Shown: one piece after another, positions 34,589 through 43,489 of the stretch | Numbering within the stretch: the first letter of the stretch is position 1 | How the letters are laid out: every line of letters begins with the position of its first letter | The notes under the pieces: model-generated | The model's input: only the letters and a program-made list of their open reading frames with translations | Database searches by the model: none | Told to the model about the DNA's origin: nothing | Source of the DNA: Sphingosinicella sp963974575 | Lineage (GTDB): Bacteria > Pseudomonadota > Alphaproteobacteria > Sphingomonadales > Sphingomonadaceae | Direction of reading: 5' to 3' | DNA: 64,000 bases | Assembly: GCF_963974575.1 (NCBI RefSeq) | Contig: NZ_CAXBBQ010000010.1 | Coordinates: 62,001-126,000, forward strand | Position numbers and translations under genes: made by a program

Positions 34589-34737
34589 GTCGTCATCTCC
34601 TGTTTGGGTGTTGACGCAAATGATCGCGTTTTCGTCGGGGGGCGGCCAGTTCAGGATCTGAATCGCCCCGGTACAAAATCTGAACTCGTCACCTGTGGCG
34701 TCTTCGCGTTAGAATTCGCCTGCGGAAGGAGCCGATC

Positions 34738-35433
34738 ATGACACAGACCACATACGGTCAGTTCTGTCCGGTCGCGATGGCGGCGGAAATTCTCTGCACG
34801 CGCTGGACAGTCGTCTTGCTACGCGAACTCATCGCGGGGTCCACCCGCTTCAACGACCTGCGCCGCGGTCTTCCGCGCATGTCGCCGGCGCTCCTTTCAC
34901 AGCGGCTGAAGGAGTTGGAAGCGGCGGGTATCATACACCGTTTGCCGTCTGCGCGCGATTCCGGGGCTTTCGATTACCGGCTGACAGAGGCGGGCAAGGA
35001 ACTGGAGCCGCTCGTCGAGGCATTCGGCCTGTGGGGCCAGCGCTGGGTGGATAGCGAGCTTTCGCTCCAGCGGCTCGATGTCCAGCTCTTGATGTGGGAC
35101 ATGCGGCGCAACCTCGATCCGCGTCCGCTCCCCGAGCAGCGGACGGTCGTCCAGTTCCGCTATCCCGAGCTGCCGGCAGATCGGCGCGCATGGTGGCTGA
35201 TGATCGAACCGGGCGAAGAGATCGATCTCTGCTCGGTCGACCCCGGCTTCGATGTCGATCTCTACGTGTCGACGGACCTCCGCACGATGACCGCGATCTG
35301 GATGGGGCACGACACGGTCGTCGCCGCGGTGGAAGACGAGCGCCTCCACCTCACCGGCGACCGCCGCATCGCCGCGAACATGCACACATGGCTGGGCCTC
35401 AGCCCATTCGCGAAGGTTCGACAGGCGGCCTGA
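34738..35433 (+). CDS. HxlR-family regulator with an extra C-terminal domain
   Basis: A 231-residue protein. Residues 1-105 are a winged-helix HxlR/MarR-like domain beginning with the HxlR mark YGQFCPVAMAAEILCTRWTVVLLREL and SPALLSQRLKELEAAGII. Ordinary HxlR proteins are 110-150 residues; here about 110 more follow, with RTVVQFRYPELPADRRAWWLMIEPGEEIDLCSVDPGFDVDLYVSTDLRTMTAIWMG, which resembles an SCP2-like sterol/lipid-binding domain and may act as a ligand sensor. AAGGAG precedes ATG 34738. It is divergent from the acyl-CoA dehydrogenase-like gene and likely regulates it. A weak hairpin (35427-35446) with a T-rich tail follows. Confidence 0.85.
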   Translation: MTQTTYGQFCPVAMAAEILCTRWTVVLLRELIAGSTRFNDLRRGLPRMSPALLSQRLKELEAAGIIHRLPSARDSGAFDYRLTEAGKELEPLVEAFGLWGQRWVDSELSLQRLDVQLLMWDMRRNLDPRPLPEQRTVVQFRYPELPADRRAWWLMIEPGEEIDLCSVDPGFDVDLYVSTDLRTMTAIWMGHDTVVAAVEDERLHLTGDRRIAANMHTWLGLSPFAKVRQAA

Positions 35434-35455
35434 AGTCTGGAAGGCCCCTTTTATT
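35427..35455 (+). terminator. Possible terminator after the HxlR gene
   Basis: GGCCT (35427-35431) and AGGCC (35442-35446) form a short stem spanning the HxlR stop codon, followed by CCTTTTATTG. The stem is only 5 bp, so this is a weak candidate for termination between the convergent HxlR and flotillin genes. Confidence 0.3.
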
Positions 35456-37163
35456 GTTCGGTTTGAGCGTGCGGCGGGTTTTCCGTTGGCTTCACGGGTG
35501 TCACGCCAGCGCTGTCTGCCGCACCTGCAACAATGGTTTCGAGCGATGTGCCGTTAAAGCCCAGGTCCTTCATCAGACTGTCGATCACAGGGGCTTGCGC
35601 CCGATACCTCAATGCGGCGGAAACCGCGCTGCTCGCGAGATTGTCATTGCCGGCACCTTCTCCCGTGCCGCCGCCTCCGGGTGTTCCGGCCAGGCCCTCG
35701 ACTTGCACGATCTTGATGCTTTCGATGGCCTCCATGGGCTTGGCAGCCTCGCGGATCACTTCCGGCAGCACCTTCAGCAGGGCAAGCTTCGTCTGAAGGG
35801 AAATCTGGTCGGACGACAGCAGATTGGCGGCTTCGTTGATCGCGCGCTGGCCGGCGGCTTCCACTTCGAAACGCGCACGGGCGCCTTCAGCACGCAGCTT
35901 CTCGGCTTCGGCTTCACCCTGTGCGACGGCGCGGAGTGCTTCGGCACGATCGGCCGCAGCCTGCTTTTCCGCTTGGGCGTCCACTTTGATGCCAATCGCG
36001 GCGCGTTCTGCTTCCCTCGCTGCATCGATCAGCTCAATGCTTTTGCTGCGTTCGGCAATTTCGGTCTGTCGAGCTGTAATAACCTGCTCTTCGGCAGCCG
36101 CAGCTTCCGCTCTTGCGCGATCGGCTTCAGCCTTTGCCTGGCTTTCTTCCCGGCTCTTGTTCTGAATTGCGATTTGTTGTTCCTGCCGTGAGATTTCCAA
36201 CGATTGAGCCTGCGCGATCCGTGCTTGTTCGACAGTGCGATCGGCTTCGATCTGGGCGGAATCAACCTGCTGCTTGGCGGAGATGCGCGCTTCCTGGGCT
36301 TCTCGCTCACTGTCAGCTTGCCGGCGCGCGACCTCGGCGATTTGCTCCGCGCGACGCACTTCGAGTTCGCGTTCCTGCTCCAGTTTCGCGAATTCATTGT
36401 CGCGCGCGATAAGCAGTGATTGACGTTCGGCGTCCAGATTCTTGGTCTCGATCTGGATGCGCGTATCTTGCTCAATATCGTTGCGGGCCTTGTTGCGCAG
36501 CTGAATCTGCTCGGTCAGCTTGGTCAGGCCTTCGGCATCGAATGCATTGTTTGCATTGAAATGCTCGATTGACGTTTGGTCGAGACCCGTCAGCGAGACG
36601 GACTCCAGTTCAAGGCCATTCATTGCCAGATCGGCTGAAGAAACTTGCTGCACTTTTTGCACGAACTCCGAACGCTGTTCATGCAGCTGGTTCATGGTCA
36701 TGCCCGCTGCCACCGAGCGCAGGGCGTCTACGAATTTTCCTTCCACCAGCTCTTTCAGGTGCTCGGACTGCATCGTGCGCATTCCAAGCGTTTGGGCCGC
36801 CACGGCGATGGCTTCGCGATCCGGTCGCACGCGAACGTAGAATTCTGCCTTCACGTCGATCCGCAGCCGATCAAGCGTGATAAGCGCATCCGCGTTCTTG
36901 CGTTCCACCGCGAGACGCACGGTATTCATGTTGACCGGCATCGTTTCGTGGAGAACCGGCAAAACCAGCGCACCACCGTTTATGACGACCTTTTCACCGC
37001 CGAAACCCGTCCGTACGAACGCGATCTCCTTGGATGCGCGCTGGTAAAGGCGCGCGATGATGACGCCGATGATGATGAGCGCGAGAAGTGCGACGCCCAC
37101 ATAGATGCCCATGGCGATAAGGTTGGAGAAGGGCGTTTCCGCAGCCACGATGTCGTTCATCAA
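35451..37163 (-). CDS. yqiK: Flotillin-family SPFH protein (YqiK-like)
   Basis: A 570-residue flotillin. One membrane segment near residues 15-38 (MGIYVGVALLALIIIGVIIA) precedes an SPFH/band-7 domain (GALVLPVLHETMPVNMNTVRLAVERKNADALITLDRLRIDVKAEFYVRV) and a long coiled coil rich in Ala, Glu and Gln (roughly 215-440), then a variable tail. Bacterial flotillins scaffold membrane microdomains and often partner an NfeD/OB-fold membrane protein. Here the partner YqiJ is immediately upstream with a 4-base overlap, the same order as E. coli yqiJ-yqiK. Confidence 0.9.
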   Translation of the reverse strand: MMNDIVAAETPFSNLIAMGIYVGVALLALIIIGVIIARLYQRASKEIAFVRTGFGGEKVVINGGALVLPVLHETMPVNMNTVRLAVERKNADALITLDRLRIDVKAEFYVRVRPDREAIAVAAQTLGMRTMQSEHLKELVEGKFVDALRSVAAGMTMNQLHEQRSEFVQKVQQVSSADLAMNGLELESVSLTGLDQTSIEHFNANNAFDAEGLTKLTEQIQLRNKARNDIEQDTRIQIETKNLDAERQSLLIARDNEFAKLEQERELEVRRAEQIAEVARRQADSEREAQEARISAKQQVDSAQIEADRTVEQARIAQAQSLEISRQEQQIAIQNKSREESQAKAEADRARAEAAAAEEQVITARQTEIAERSKSIELIDAAREAERAAIGIKVDAQAEKQAAADRAEALRAVAQGEAEAEKLRAEGARARFEVEAAGQRAINEAANLLSSDQISLQTKLALLKVLPEVIREAAKPMEAIESIKIVQVEGLAGTPGGGGTGEGAGNDNLASSAVSAALRYRAQAPVIDSLMKDLGFNGTSLETIVAGAADSAGVTPVKPTENPPHAQTEQ

Positions 37164-37765
37164 TTTGTCCAGTTAGAGAAGCGGGGGTTGTTGTGCAGAA
37201 TGGCGCGGAAGACGTTGCCTTCGCGCCTTACGAGAAGGACATGTGTTCCTTCACCGAAGATGTCTTCATCGTTGTCGGGTTCGACCATCAGGTTGTGCGC
37301 CTGGCCGAAATGGTCGAGCGCTCTTGCGCGTGCTGGCGACCCGCGTGCGGCACGGCCGACAAGGATGGTTGCTGTTTTGCCGACCATCATGGAGGGATCG
37401 ATCGCCGTTGTTTCGTCACGCGGGATGATCCGGCCCAGCCAGCGCGCCACGACGGATGTCGCCGGCAGCGCAGCCAGGACGGCAGCGGGAACGGCAAGCA
37501 GCGCTGGCGCGAGCCCTCCCGTGAAGGCGAGGAACAGCTGCTGTCCGGCCAGGCCGATCACACCGAACGTGGCGAGAAATGCGACGATGACAATGAGTAG
37601 CGGGACTTCGCCAAGGCCAAGCCATGCAAGTGGGCTCTCGGCGTCCATGTCGAGATCGACGGTGGCCGAGCCCAGTCCGATCGTTTCCAGCAGCCCGATC
37701 AGGAACATAAAGACAATGGCGCCCGAAAAGACGATCGTCTCACTTGCACCAAAAAAATCGAGCAC
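37160..37765 (-). CDS. yqiJ: YqiJ-family membrane protein with C-terminal OB-fold region
   Basis: A 201-residue protein with about three membrane helices (SGAIVFMFLIGLLETIGLGS, VPLLIVIVAFLATFGVIGLAG, LAPALLAVPAAVLAALPATSV) and a soluble C-terminal part (MMVGKTATILVGRAARGSPARA to LLVRREGNVFRAIL) like the NfeD OB fold. The start is GTG 37765 with GGGAGA 8 bases upstream. It is co-translated with the flotillin and probably anchors it. Both resemble the E. coli YqiJ-YqiK pair. Confidence 0.87.
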   Translation of the reverse strand: MLDFFGASETIVFSGAIVFMFLIGLLETIGLGSATVDLDMDAESPLAWLGLGEVPLLIVIVAFLATFGVIGLAGQQLFLAFTGGLAPALLAVPAAVLAALPATSVVARWLGRIIPRDETTAIDPSMMVGKTATILVGRAARGSPARARALDHFGQAHNLMVEPDNDEDIFGEGTHVLLVRREGNVFRAILHNNPRFSNWTN

Positions 37766-38072
37766 GCGACTCTCCCCCTGACTGTGGAATTTAGTGGGTA
37801 GCCTTTGAATTTCAAAATGATTCAGCGCAGCTGTTTCCCTTTTTTACTGAGTATCTTCACGCTTGGTGTTTGGTGATGGGAGGCGCACGCTTTTACCGCC
37901 GATTTCTTGGCGTTTTTATTGCATCGTCAGGGTGGATCGGGCGTCTCGGCGGCGCTTCCGATCACGTCGAGCGCCTCTAGACACCGTGCGGTATGTGCTG
38001 CGGAACGGAAAACGGGGCTTGGATCGCGTTAAACGCGTTTTTCCCTCCACGCTTCCTGCGGGCGTGTTGTTC
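37766..38072. other. Intergenic control region between yqiJ and rnpB
   Basis: No gene is evident. A perfect dyad TTTGAA-T-TTCAAA at 37804-37816 lies about 40 bases upstream of yqiJ and could be its operator or part of its promoter. A small CGCGTT-A-AACGCG dyad at about 38027-38039 is followed by a T run on the plus strand and might stop upstream transcripts before rnpB. The stretch from about 37900 to 38000 shows nothing I can identify. Confidence 0.4.
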
Positions 38073-38101
38073 TTGTCAATGCGGTGGGCGCACCCTATTT
38101 C
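38073..38101 (+). promoter_or_regulatory. Probable rnpB promoter
   Basis: TTGTCA (38073-38078) and TATTTC (38096-38101) are spaced by 17 bases, placing transcription start at about 38108-38109, exactly where the RNase P RNA terminal helix begins. The -10 is a poor match, so this rests on position as well as sequence. Confidence 0.5.
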
Positions 38102-38108
38102 CGTCAGC

Positions 38109-38485
<377 letters not shown>

Positions 38486-38487
38486 GT

Positions 38488-38934
38488 TTACGCCGGCTCG
38501 ACCTTCAGCGTCGCGCCGTCGACGCCGACGATCCGCACCATGCTGCCTGCGGGCGCATCCGGTCCGGTTGCGAGCCACGGGGAATCCCCCACCTGCACCC
38601 GGCCGCGGCCGTCGGTAATGGATTCCACCACTTTCACGCGCTGCCCGACCAGCCGCTCACCGCGTCGGTTGAGCCCCGTGTCGCTGGTTTCCACCGGATT
38701 GCGCTTCAGGAAATTGCGACCCAGGAACACCGCGACGACCGAGAGGATCGCGAACACCGCGAGCTGCAACTCCCACCCGAAGCCGAGCGCGAGCGTGACG
38801 ACGCCGGTGACGGCGGCGGCCATCGCCAGCCAGATCATGAAGATGCCGGGGGCGATGATTTCCATGATCGCCAGCACCGCGGCGGCGGCGAACCAGACCC
38901 AGTAGGTCATCTCGAAGTTCTGGAAATCCGGCAT
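38488..38934 (-). CDS. NfeD-family membrane protein
   Basis: A 148-residue short-form NfeD protein without a protease domain. Two to three hydrophobic helices (TYWVWFAAAAVLAIMEIIAPGIFMIWLAMAAAV, LQLAVFAILSVVAVFLGRNF) are followed by an OB-fold C-terminal domain (LVGQRVKVVESITDGRGRVQVGDSPWLATGPDAPAGSMVRIVGVDG). It starts 10 bases after the stomatin-like gene ends, the usual partner arrangement, and likely modulates assembly of that SPFH protein in the inner membrane. Confidence 0.9.
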   Translation of the reverse strand: MPDFQNFEMTYWVWFAAAAVLAIMEIIAPGIFMIWLAMAAAVTGVVTLALGFGWELQLAVFAILSVVAVFLGRNFLKRNPVETSDTGLNRRGERLVGQRVKVVESITDGRGRVQVGDSPWLATGPDAPAGSMVRIVGVDGATLKVEPA

Positions 38935-38944
38935 GGCGGTCTCC

Positions 38945-39925
38945 TCAGGCCTGCTCGAACGGACCTGGACGGCGCGGGCGCGGCGCAGGCGCTGGCGGCG
39001 GCGTATCCCCGCCGTCGCGCACGGCCTTCACCAGTTCGCCAATGCCGCCGATCGTGCCGACGAGGCTCGTCGCTTCCAGCGGCATGAAGATCGTCTTGGC
39101 GTTGGGCGAGTTTGCGAAGGCGTGCATCGCCTCCACGTACTTTTGCGCGACGAAGTAGTTGATCGCCTGCGCGTTGCCGCCGGCGATGGCGTTCGAAACC
39201 ATCTCGGTCGCCTTGGCTTCGGCCTCTGCCTCGCGTTCGCGCGCCTCGGCGTCGCGGAACGCGGCTTCGCGGCGGCCTTCGGCCTCCAGAATCTGCGATT
39301 GCTTCTGGCCCTCGGCCTTCAGGATTTCGGAGGCGCGCAGGCCTTCGGCTTCGAGGATCGCGGCGCGCTTCTCGCGCTCCGCCTTCATCTGGCGTCCCAT
39401 CGCGTTCACGATGTCCTGCGGCGGGCGAATGTCCTTCACCTCGACGCGCGTGATCTTCACGCCCCACGATGTCGTCGCGTCATCGACGACATGCAGCAGC
39501 CGGGCATTGATCTCGTCACGGCGCGACAGCGTCTCGTCGAGGTCCATCGAGCCCATCACGGTGCGCAGGTTGGTCGTCGTGAGCTGCAGGATCGCCACGT
39601 AAACGTCGGAGACCTCATAAGCGGCCTTCGCGGCATCCAGCACCTGGAAGAACACCACGCCGTCCACGGAAACCATGGCGTTGTCCTTGGTGATGATCTC
39701 CTGCCCCGGAATATCGAGGACCTGCTCCATCATGTTGACCTTGCGGCCGATGCGATCGATGAACGGCAGGATCAGCGTGAAGCCCGGCCGGGCGCCCTGC
39801 GTGAAGCGGCCGAAGCGCTCGATCGTGTATTCATAGCCCTGCCGGACGACGACGACCGCGCTCCACACGAACACGACGGCGAGCGCTGCCAGGAAGATCA
39901 CGAAAAGTCCGCCGCCCATATCCAT
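38945..39925 (-). CDS. Stomatin-like SPFH/band-7 protein (QmcA-like)
   Basis: A 326-residue protein with a single N-terminal membrane helix (GLFVIFLAALAVVFVWSAVV) followed by a band-7 domain (YEYTIERFGRFTQGARPGFTLILPFIDRIGRKVNMMEQVLDIPGQEIITKDNAMVSVDGVV), a coiled coil with repeated EAEG units (about 190-245) and a short Pro-rich tail. It resembles E. coli QmcA. Such proteins form oligomeric rings at the inner membrane, often tied to FtsH-type quality control. With NfeD downstream it is the second SPFH module in this 4.5-kb stretch. Confidence 0.9.
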   Translation of the reverse strand: MDMGGGLFVIFLAALAVVFVWSAVVVVRQGYEYTIERFGRFTQGARPGFTLILPFIDRIGRKVNMMEQVLDIPGQEIITKDNAMVSVDGVVFFQVLDAAKAAYEVSDVYVAILQLTTTNLRTVMGSMDLDETLSRRDEINARLLHVVDDATTSWGVKITRVEVKDIRPPQDIVNAMGRQMKAEREKRAAILEAEGLRASEILKAEGQKQSQILEAEGRREAAFRDAEAREREAEAEAKATEMVSNAIAGGNAQAINYFVAQKYVEAMHAFANSPNAKTIFMPLEATSLVGTIGGIGELVKAVRDGGDTPPPAPAPRPRRPGPFEQA

Positions 39926-39996
39926 CCCCCATAAATCGGTTGCCCACAGCGATATTGGAACGCCATAGCACGAATTCCACAGGGAATCTTAATGCC

Positions 39997-40842
39997 ATGA
40001 CCGATTTTCGCGCTTACCGCAGTGCGCTCTACCTCCCGGCCGCGAATGCGCGCGCCATCGAGAAGGCGCGGACGCTTGATGCCGACGTCGTGATCCTCGA
40101 CCTTGAAGACGCCGTCGCGCCTGACGCAAAACCGGCCGCCCGCGCCGCCGCTGCCGAAGCGGTGACGGCGGGCGGTTGGGGTCGCCGCACGGTCGCGATC
40201 CGCGTCAACGGCATCGGCACGCAGTGGTGCGAAGCGGATTTCCTCGCCGTGCAATCGGCAAAGCCCGCCGCCGTCGTCGTGCCCAAGGTGAGCAGCGCCG
40301 CCGAAGCAGCGGAGGCGGTACGCCTCGCGGGCGGTGTGCCGGTGTGGGCGATGATCGAAACGCCGCGCGGCGTGCAGTCGGTCGATGCGATCGCGGATAC
40401 GCCGGGTGTTGCCGCGCTCGTCGTCGGCGCCGCCGATCTCGAAAAGGACCTTCGCTGTCACGTCGGCCCGGCGCGCGCCGAAATCCAGTACGCGCTGCAG
40501 CGTATCGTCATCGCGGCGCGCGCGGCAGGCATCATGGCGTTCGACGCCATGTACGCCGATATCAAGGACATGGAAGGGCTGGAGGCGGTGACGCTTCAGG
40601 GCAAGACGCTCGGCTTCGACGGCAAAACGCTGATCCACCCCGCGCAGATCGAAACCGCGAACCGCGTCTTTTCGCCCTCCGCTGCCGAGGTGGAGCAGGC
40701 CCGCCGCATCGTCGCCACGTTCGAGGCGGCGAAGGCCGAGGGGAAGGGTGTCGCGACGCTCGACGGCAAGATCGTCGAGGTGCTCCACGCCGCGCAGGCC
40801 CGCGACCTCATCGCTTTCGCCGAGAGCATCACACCACGATGA
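39997..40842 (+). CDS. HpcH/HpaI aldolase-family CoA ester lyase (CitE-like)
   Basis: A 281-residue TIM-barrel lyase of the CitE/malyl-CoA type. It shows SALYLPAANARAIEKARTLDADVVILDLEDAVAP, the IRVNGIGTQW segment, AMIETPRGVQSVDAIA and LVVGAADLEKDLR, with conserved Glu/Asp residues that bind magnesium. Known members split citryl-, malyl- or methylmalyl-CoA, or hydrolyse malyl-CoA. ATG 39997 is chosen because the family N terminus begins there; a frame from 39940 adds 19 unrelated residues. It precedes the zinc-type TonB receptor but that gene has its own promoter. The exact substrate cannot be told. Confidence 0.85.
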   Translation: MTDFRAYRSALYLPAANARAIEKARTLDADVVILDLEDAVAPDAKPAARAAAAEAVTAGGWGRRTVAIRVNGIGTQWCEADFLAVQSAKPAAVVVPKVSSAAEAAEAVRLAGGVPVWAMIETPRGVQSVDAIADTPGVAALVVGAADLEKDLRCHVGPARAEIQYALQRIVIAARAAGIMAFDAMYADIKDMEGLEAVTLQGKTLGFDGKTLIHPAQIETANRVFSPSAAEVEQARRIVATFEAAKAEGKGVATLDGKIVEVLHAAQARDLIAFAESITPR

Positions 40843-40870
40843 TTGACAAGTTATAACATTACATTCTAAA
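40843..40870 (+). promoter_or_regulatory. Promoter with Zur-like operator before the TonB receptor
   Basis: TTGACA (40843-40848) and TCTAAA (40865-40870) form a promoter with a 16-base spacer. Within it is the perfect 8-bp palindrome GTTATAAC (40850-40857), extended by outer TG...CA symmetry to 40844-40863. GTTATAAC is the centre of alphaproteobacterial Zur boxes (ATGTTATAACAT type), so zinc-loaded Zur could block polymerase here. This fits the His-rich receptor downstream. Confidence 0.6.
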
Positions 40871-40904
40871 CGGCCTCCCATCAGAAAATAGGGAGTTCGT
40901 GGTC

Positions 40905-42992
40905 ATGCGTTCGATGCTTCTCGCCGCGTGTGCGGTTCAGGTTCTTGCGCTTCCGGCGCTTGCACAAGCCTCCGGCGAGCAGAAGAGCGACGACCTGCAC
41001 ACGATCGGCGACGACATCGTGGTGACCGCGCCCTATGCCCGCTCGCGCGCCGACCTTCTCTCGGGCACCTCGGTGATGACCGAAGGCGAGCTCCGTCAAT
41101 CGCTGCAGCCGCAGATCGGAGAGGTGATCGCGCGCCAGCCCGGCGTTTCGGCGACGAGCTTCTCGCCCGGCGCCTCTCGCCCCGTTCTGCGCGGTATGCA
41201 GGGTGAGCGCATCCGCGTGCTGACCGACGGCATCGGCTCCATCGACGTGTCGAACACGTCCGCCGACCATGCCGTCACCATCGATCCGATCACGGCGCAG
41301 CGCGTCGAGATCATCCGCGGTCCCGCGTCGCTGCTCTACGGTTCATCGGCGATCGGCGGCGTCGTCAACGTGCTCGACAAGCGCATCCCCCGCGCGTTGC
41401 CTGAGCATGGCGTGCATATCGATGCGATCGGCAGCGTCGCCAGCGCCGCCGATGAAGTCAGCATTGCCGCCGGGATCGATGCCGCGCTCACCGACAAGAT
41501 CGTCGCCCACCTGGACGGCAGCTGGCGCGACACCAACAATCTCCGGATCGGCGGCTACGCGCTCGCCCCTGAACTCCGCGCGCACGCGCTCGAACATGCT
41601 GCGGAAGGCGACGAAGAGGCTGCCGAAGCCGCCGCCGTCCGCGGCCGCCTGCCGAACAGCTTTACGCGCACCAAGACGGCGGGCGGCGGTCTTGCTATCA
41701 TCACCGACGGCGGATCGCTGGGCTTTTCGGTCGGCTACTTCGATTCGAACTACGGCGTTCCCGAACGCCCCGCACTCCACGCACATGAAGGTGACGGTGA
41801 AGGCGAGGAGGGCCACGAGCACGGCGACGTCAGCATCGGTCTCAAGCAGTGGCGCGCGGACGTACGCGGCGAGGTCGAGCTTGGCGAAGGCTTCCTCGAA
41901 AAACTCCGCGTCCGCGTGGGGTATGCGGACTACACGCACACCGAGTTCGAGGGCGCCGAGGTCGGCACCGTGTTCGATAACCAGGGTGTCGAGGGCCGCG
42001 TCGAACTCGTGCAGGCGAAGCGCGGCGCGTGGAACGGCGCGTTCGGCGGCCAGTTCTACATTCGCGATTTCTCGGCCGAGGGCGAAGAAGCCTTCCTGCC
42101 GCCGAACGAGACCGAACAGTTCGGCCTGTTCACAGTGCAGGAGCTGAACCTCGGCGCGCTCGGCGTTGAAGCCTCGGGACGCTTCGAGCGTACGAACGTC
42201 AGTTCGAACGCCGTTGGAGTGACCCGTCATTTCAATGCGTTCTCCGGCGCACTTGGCGCGCGCTATGAGCTTGTTGACGGCATCAATATCGGCATCAACG
42301 GCTCGCGTGCCGTGCGCGCGCCGTCCGCCGAGGAGCTGTTCTCAAACGGTCCGCACATCGCGACACAGGCGTTCGAGGTTGGCGATCCGATGCTCGCCAA
42401 GGAAAAGAGCTGGGGCCTCGAAGCCTTTCTGCGCGGCGAGACGGGCGGCGTCGCCTTCTCGCTCGGCGCCTTCGCGAGCTGGTTCAAGAACTACATCTAC
42501 GAGGCGGACACGGGGCTGGAGGAAGACGAGCTTCCGGTCTTCCAGTATTCTCAGGCCGACGCGACCTATTACGGGCTCGAAGCCGAACTCTCGGCGCCGC
42601 TGTTCACGGCCGGGGATTTCCGCTTCGTTGCCGACGGCGTCGCCGACTACGTGCGCGCGAAGATCGATTCGGTCGGCCCCGCGCCGCGCATCCCGCCGCT
42701 CCGAGTGCTCGGTGGCATCGAGGCGCAGTCGGATCTCGTCACGGGCCGCGTCGAGGTCGAATGGAGCGACAAGCAGACGCGCGTCGCGGCGTTCGAAACC
42801 GAAACCGGCTCGCACACGCTGGTGAACGCCTCCGTCTTGTGGCGCATGCTCGGCGTAGATAGCCCCGCGACGCTTCAGCTTTCGGCGAACAACCTGTTCG
42901 ATGTCGATGCGCGCCGCCATGCGAGCTTTACCAAGGACTACGTGCCGCTCGCGGGGCGCGATGTACGGGCCACGCTCAGCCTCAGCTTCTAG
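40905..42992 (+). CDS. TonB-dependent receptor, ZnuD-like (probable zinc uptake)
   Basis: A 695-residue outer-membrane receptor with a signal peptide (MRSMLLAACAVQVLALPALAQA), TonB box IVVTAPYAR, plug motifs (EVIARQPGVSATSFSPGASRPVLRGMQGERIRVLTDGIG, VEIIRGPASLLYGSSAIGGVVNVLD) and a barrel ending TLSLSF. Two extracellular-loop stretches are rich in His and acid: RAHALEHAAEGDEE near residue 225 and HAHEGDGEGEEGHEHGD near 291-309, as in ZnuD zinc receptors. ATG 40905 is 9 bases after GGGAG; a GTG at 40899 is too close. A Zur-like box overlaps its promoter, supporting zinc import. Copper or another metal remains possible. Confidence 0.9.
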   Translation: MRSMLLAACAVQVLALPALAQASGEQKSDDLHTIGDDIVVTAPYARSRADLLSGTSVMTEGELRQSLQPQIGEVIARQPGVSATSFSPGASRPVLRGMQGERIRVLTDGIGSIDVSNTSADHAVTIDPITAQRVEIIRGPASLLYGSSAIGGVVNVLDKRIPRALPEHGVHIDAIGSVASAADEVSIAAGIDAALTDKIVAHLDGSWRDTNNLRIGGYALAPELRAHALEHAAEGDEEAAEAAAVRGRLPNSFTRTKTAGGGLAIITDGGSLGFSVGYFDSNYGVPERPALHAHEGDGEGEEGHEHGDVSIGLKQWRADVRGEVELGEGFLEKLRVRVGYADYTHTEFEGAEVGTVFDNQGVEGRVELVQAKRGAWNGAFGGQFYIRDFSAEGEEAFLPPNETEQFGLFTVQELNLGALGVEASGRFERTNVSSNAVGVTRHFNAFSGALGARYELVDGINIGINGSRAVRAPSAEELFSNGPHIATQAFEVGDPMLAKEKSWGLEAFLRGETGGVAFSLGAFASWFKNYIYEADTGLEEDELPVFQYSQADATYYGLEAELSAPLFTAGDFRFVADGVADYVRAKIDSVGPAPRIPPLRVLGGIEAQSDLVTGRVEVEWSDKQTRVAAFETETGSHTLVNASVLWRMLGVDSPATLQLSANNLFDVDARRHASFTKDYVPLAGRDVRATLSLSF

Positions 42993-43066
42993 CTGGGTTG
43001 CGTCCGGCGCCCGCCGGGGGTTAAGGGCCTTCTTCGCAGATGCAACATGCGGTGAAGGAGGCCCAA

Positions 43067-43489
43067 ATGATCGGACGCTTGAACCATGTCGGGATTGCAA
43101 CCCCGTCGATCGACAAGGCCGTCGCCGTCTATCGTGATTTCCTTGGCGCGACGAAGATCCACGAAAAGTTCGCCCTGCCTGCGCAGGGCGTGTGGGTCTG
43201 TTTCGTCGATACGCCGAACAGCCAGATCGAGCTGATCGAGCCCTACGGCGAGGATTCACCGATCCACGGTTTCCTGAAGAAGAACCCGGCGGGCGGGCAG
43301 CACCACGTGTGTTTCGAGGTGCCGGACATCATCGCCGCGCGTGACGACATGCGCGCGAAGGGCGCCACCGTCCTCGGTACGGGAGAGCCGCGCATCGGCG
43401 CACACGGAACGCCGGTAATCTTCATTCATCCCAAGGACATGGGCGGCGTTCTTGTCGAGTTGATGGAAACGCCGAAGGACGCGCATTGA
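43067..43489 (+). CDS. mce: Methylmalonyl-CoA epimerase
   Basis: A 140-residue VOC-fold enzyme: GRLNHVGIATPSIDKAVAVYRDFLGA at the start, SQIELIEPYGEDSPIHGFLKKNPAGGQHHVCFEV and VLVELMET at the end. The His, Gln/Glu and His metal ligands expected for the family are present. ATG 43067 follows GAAGGAGG; an upstream ATG at 43040 has no such site. It interconverts (R)- and (S)-methylmalonyl-CoA in propionyl-CoA use. The mutase is not in this window. The thioesterase gene follows with a one-base overlap. Confidence 0.92.
   Translation: MIGRLNHVGIATPSIDKAVAVYRDFLGATKIHEKFALPAQGVWVCFVDTPNSQIELIEPYGEDSPIHGFLKKNPAGGQHHVCFEVPDIIAARDDMRAKGATVLGTGEPRIGAHGTPVIFIHPKDMGGVLVELMETPKDAH

Noticed and set aside
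42993..43040. CCGGC/GCCGG hairpin after the zinc-type receptor
   Set aside because: Short stem and no T tract; too weak to call a terminator.
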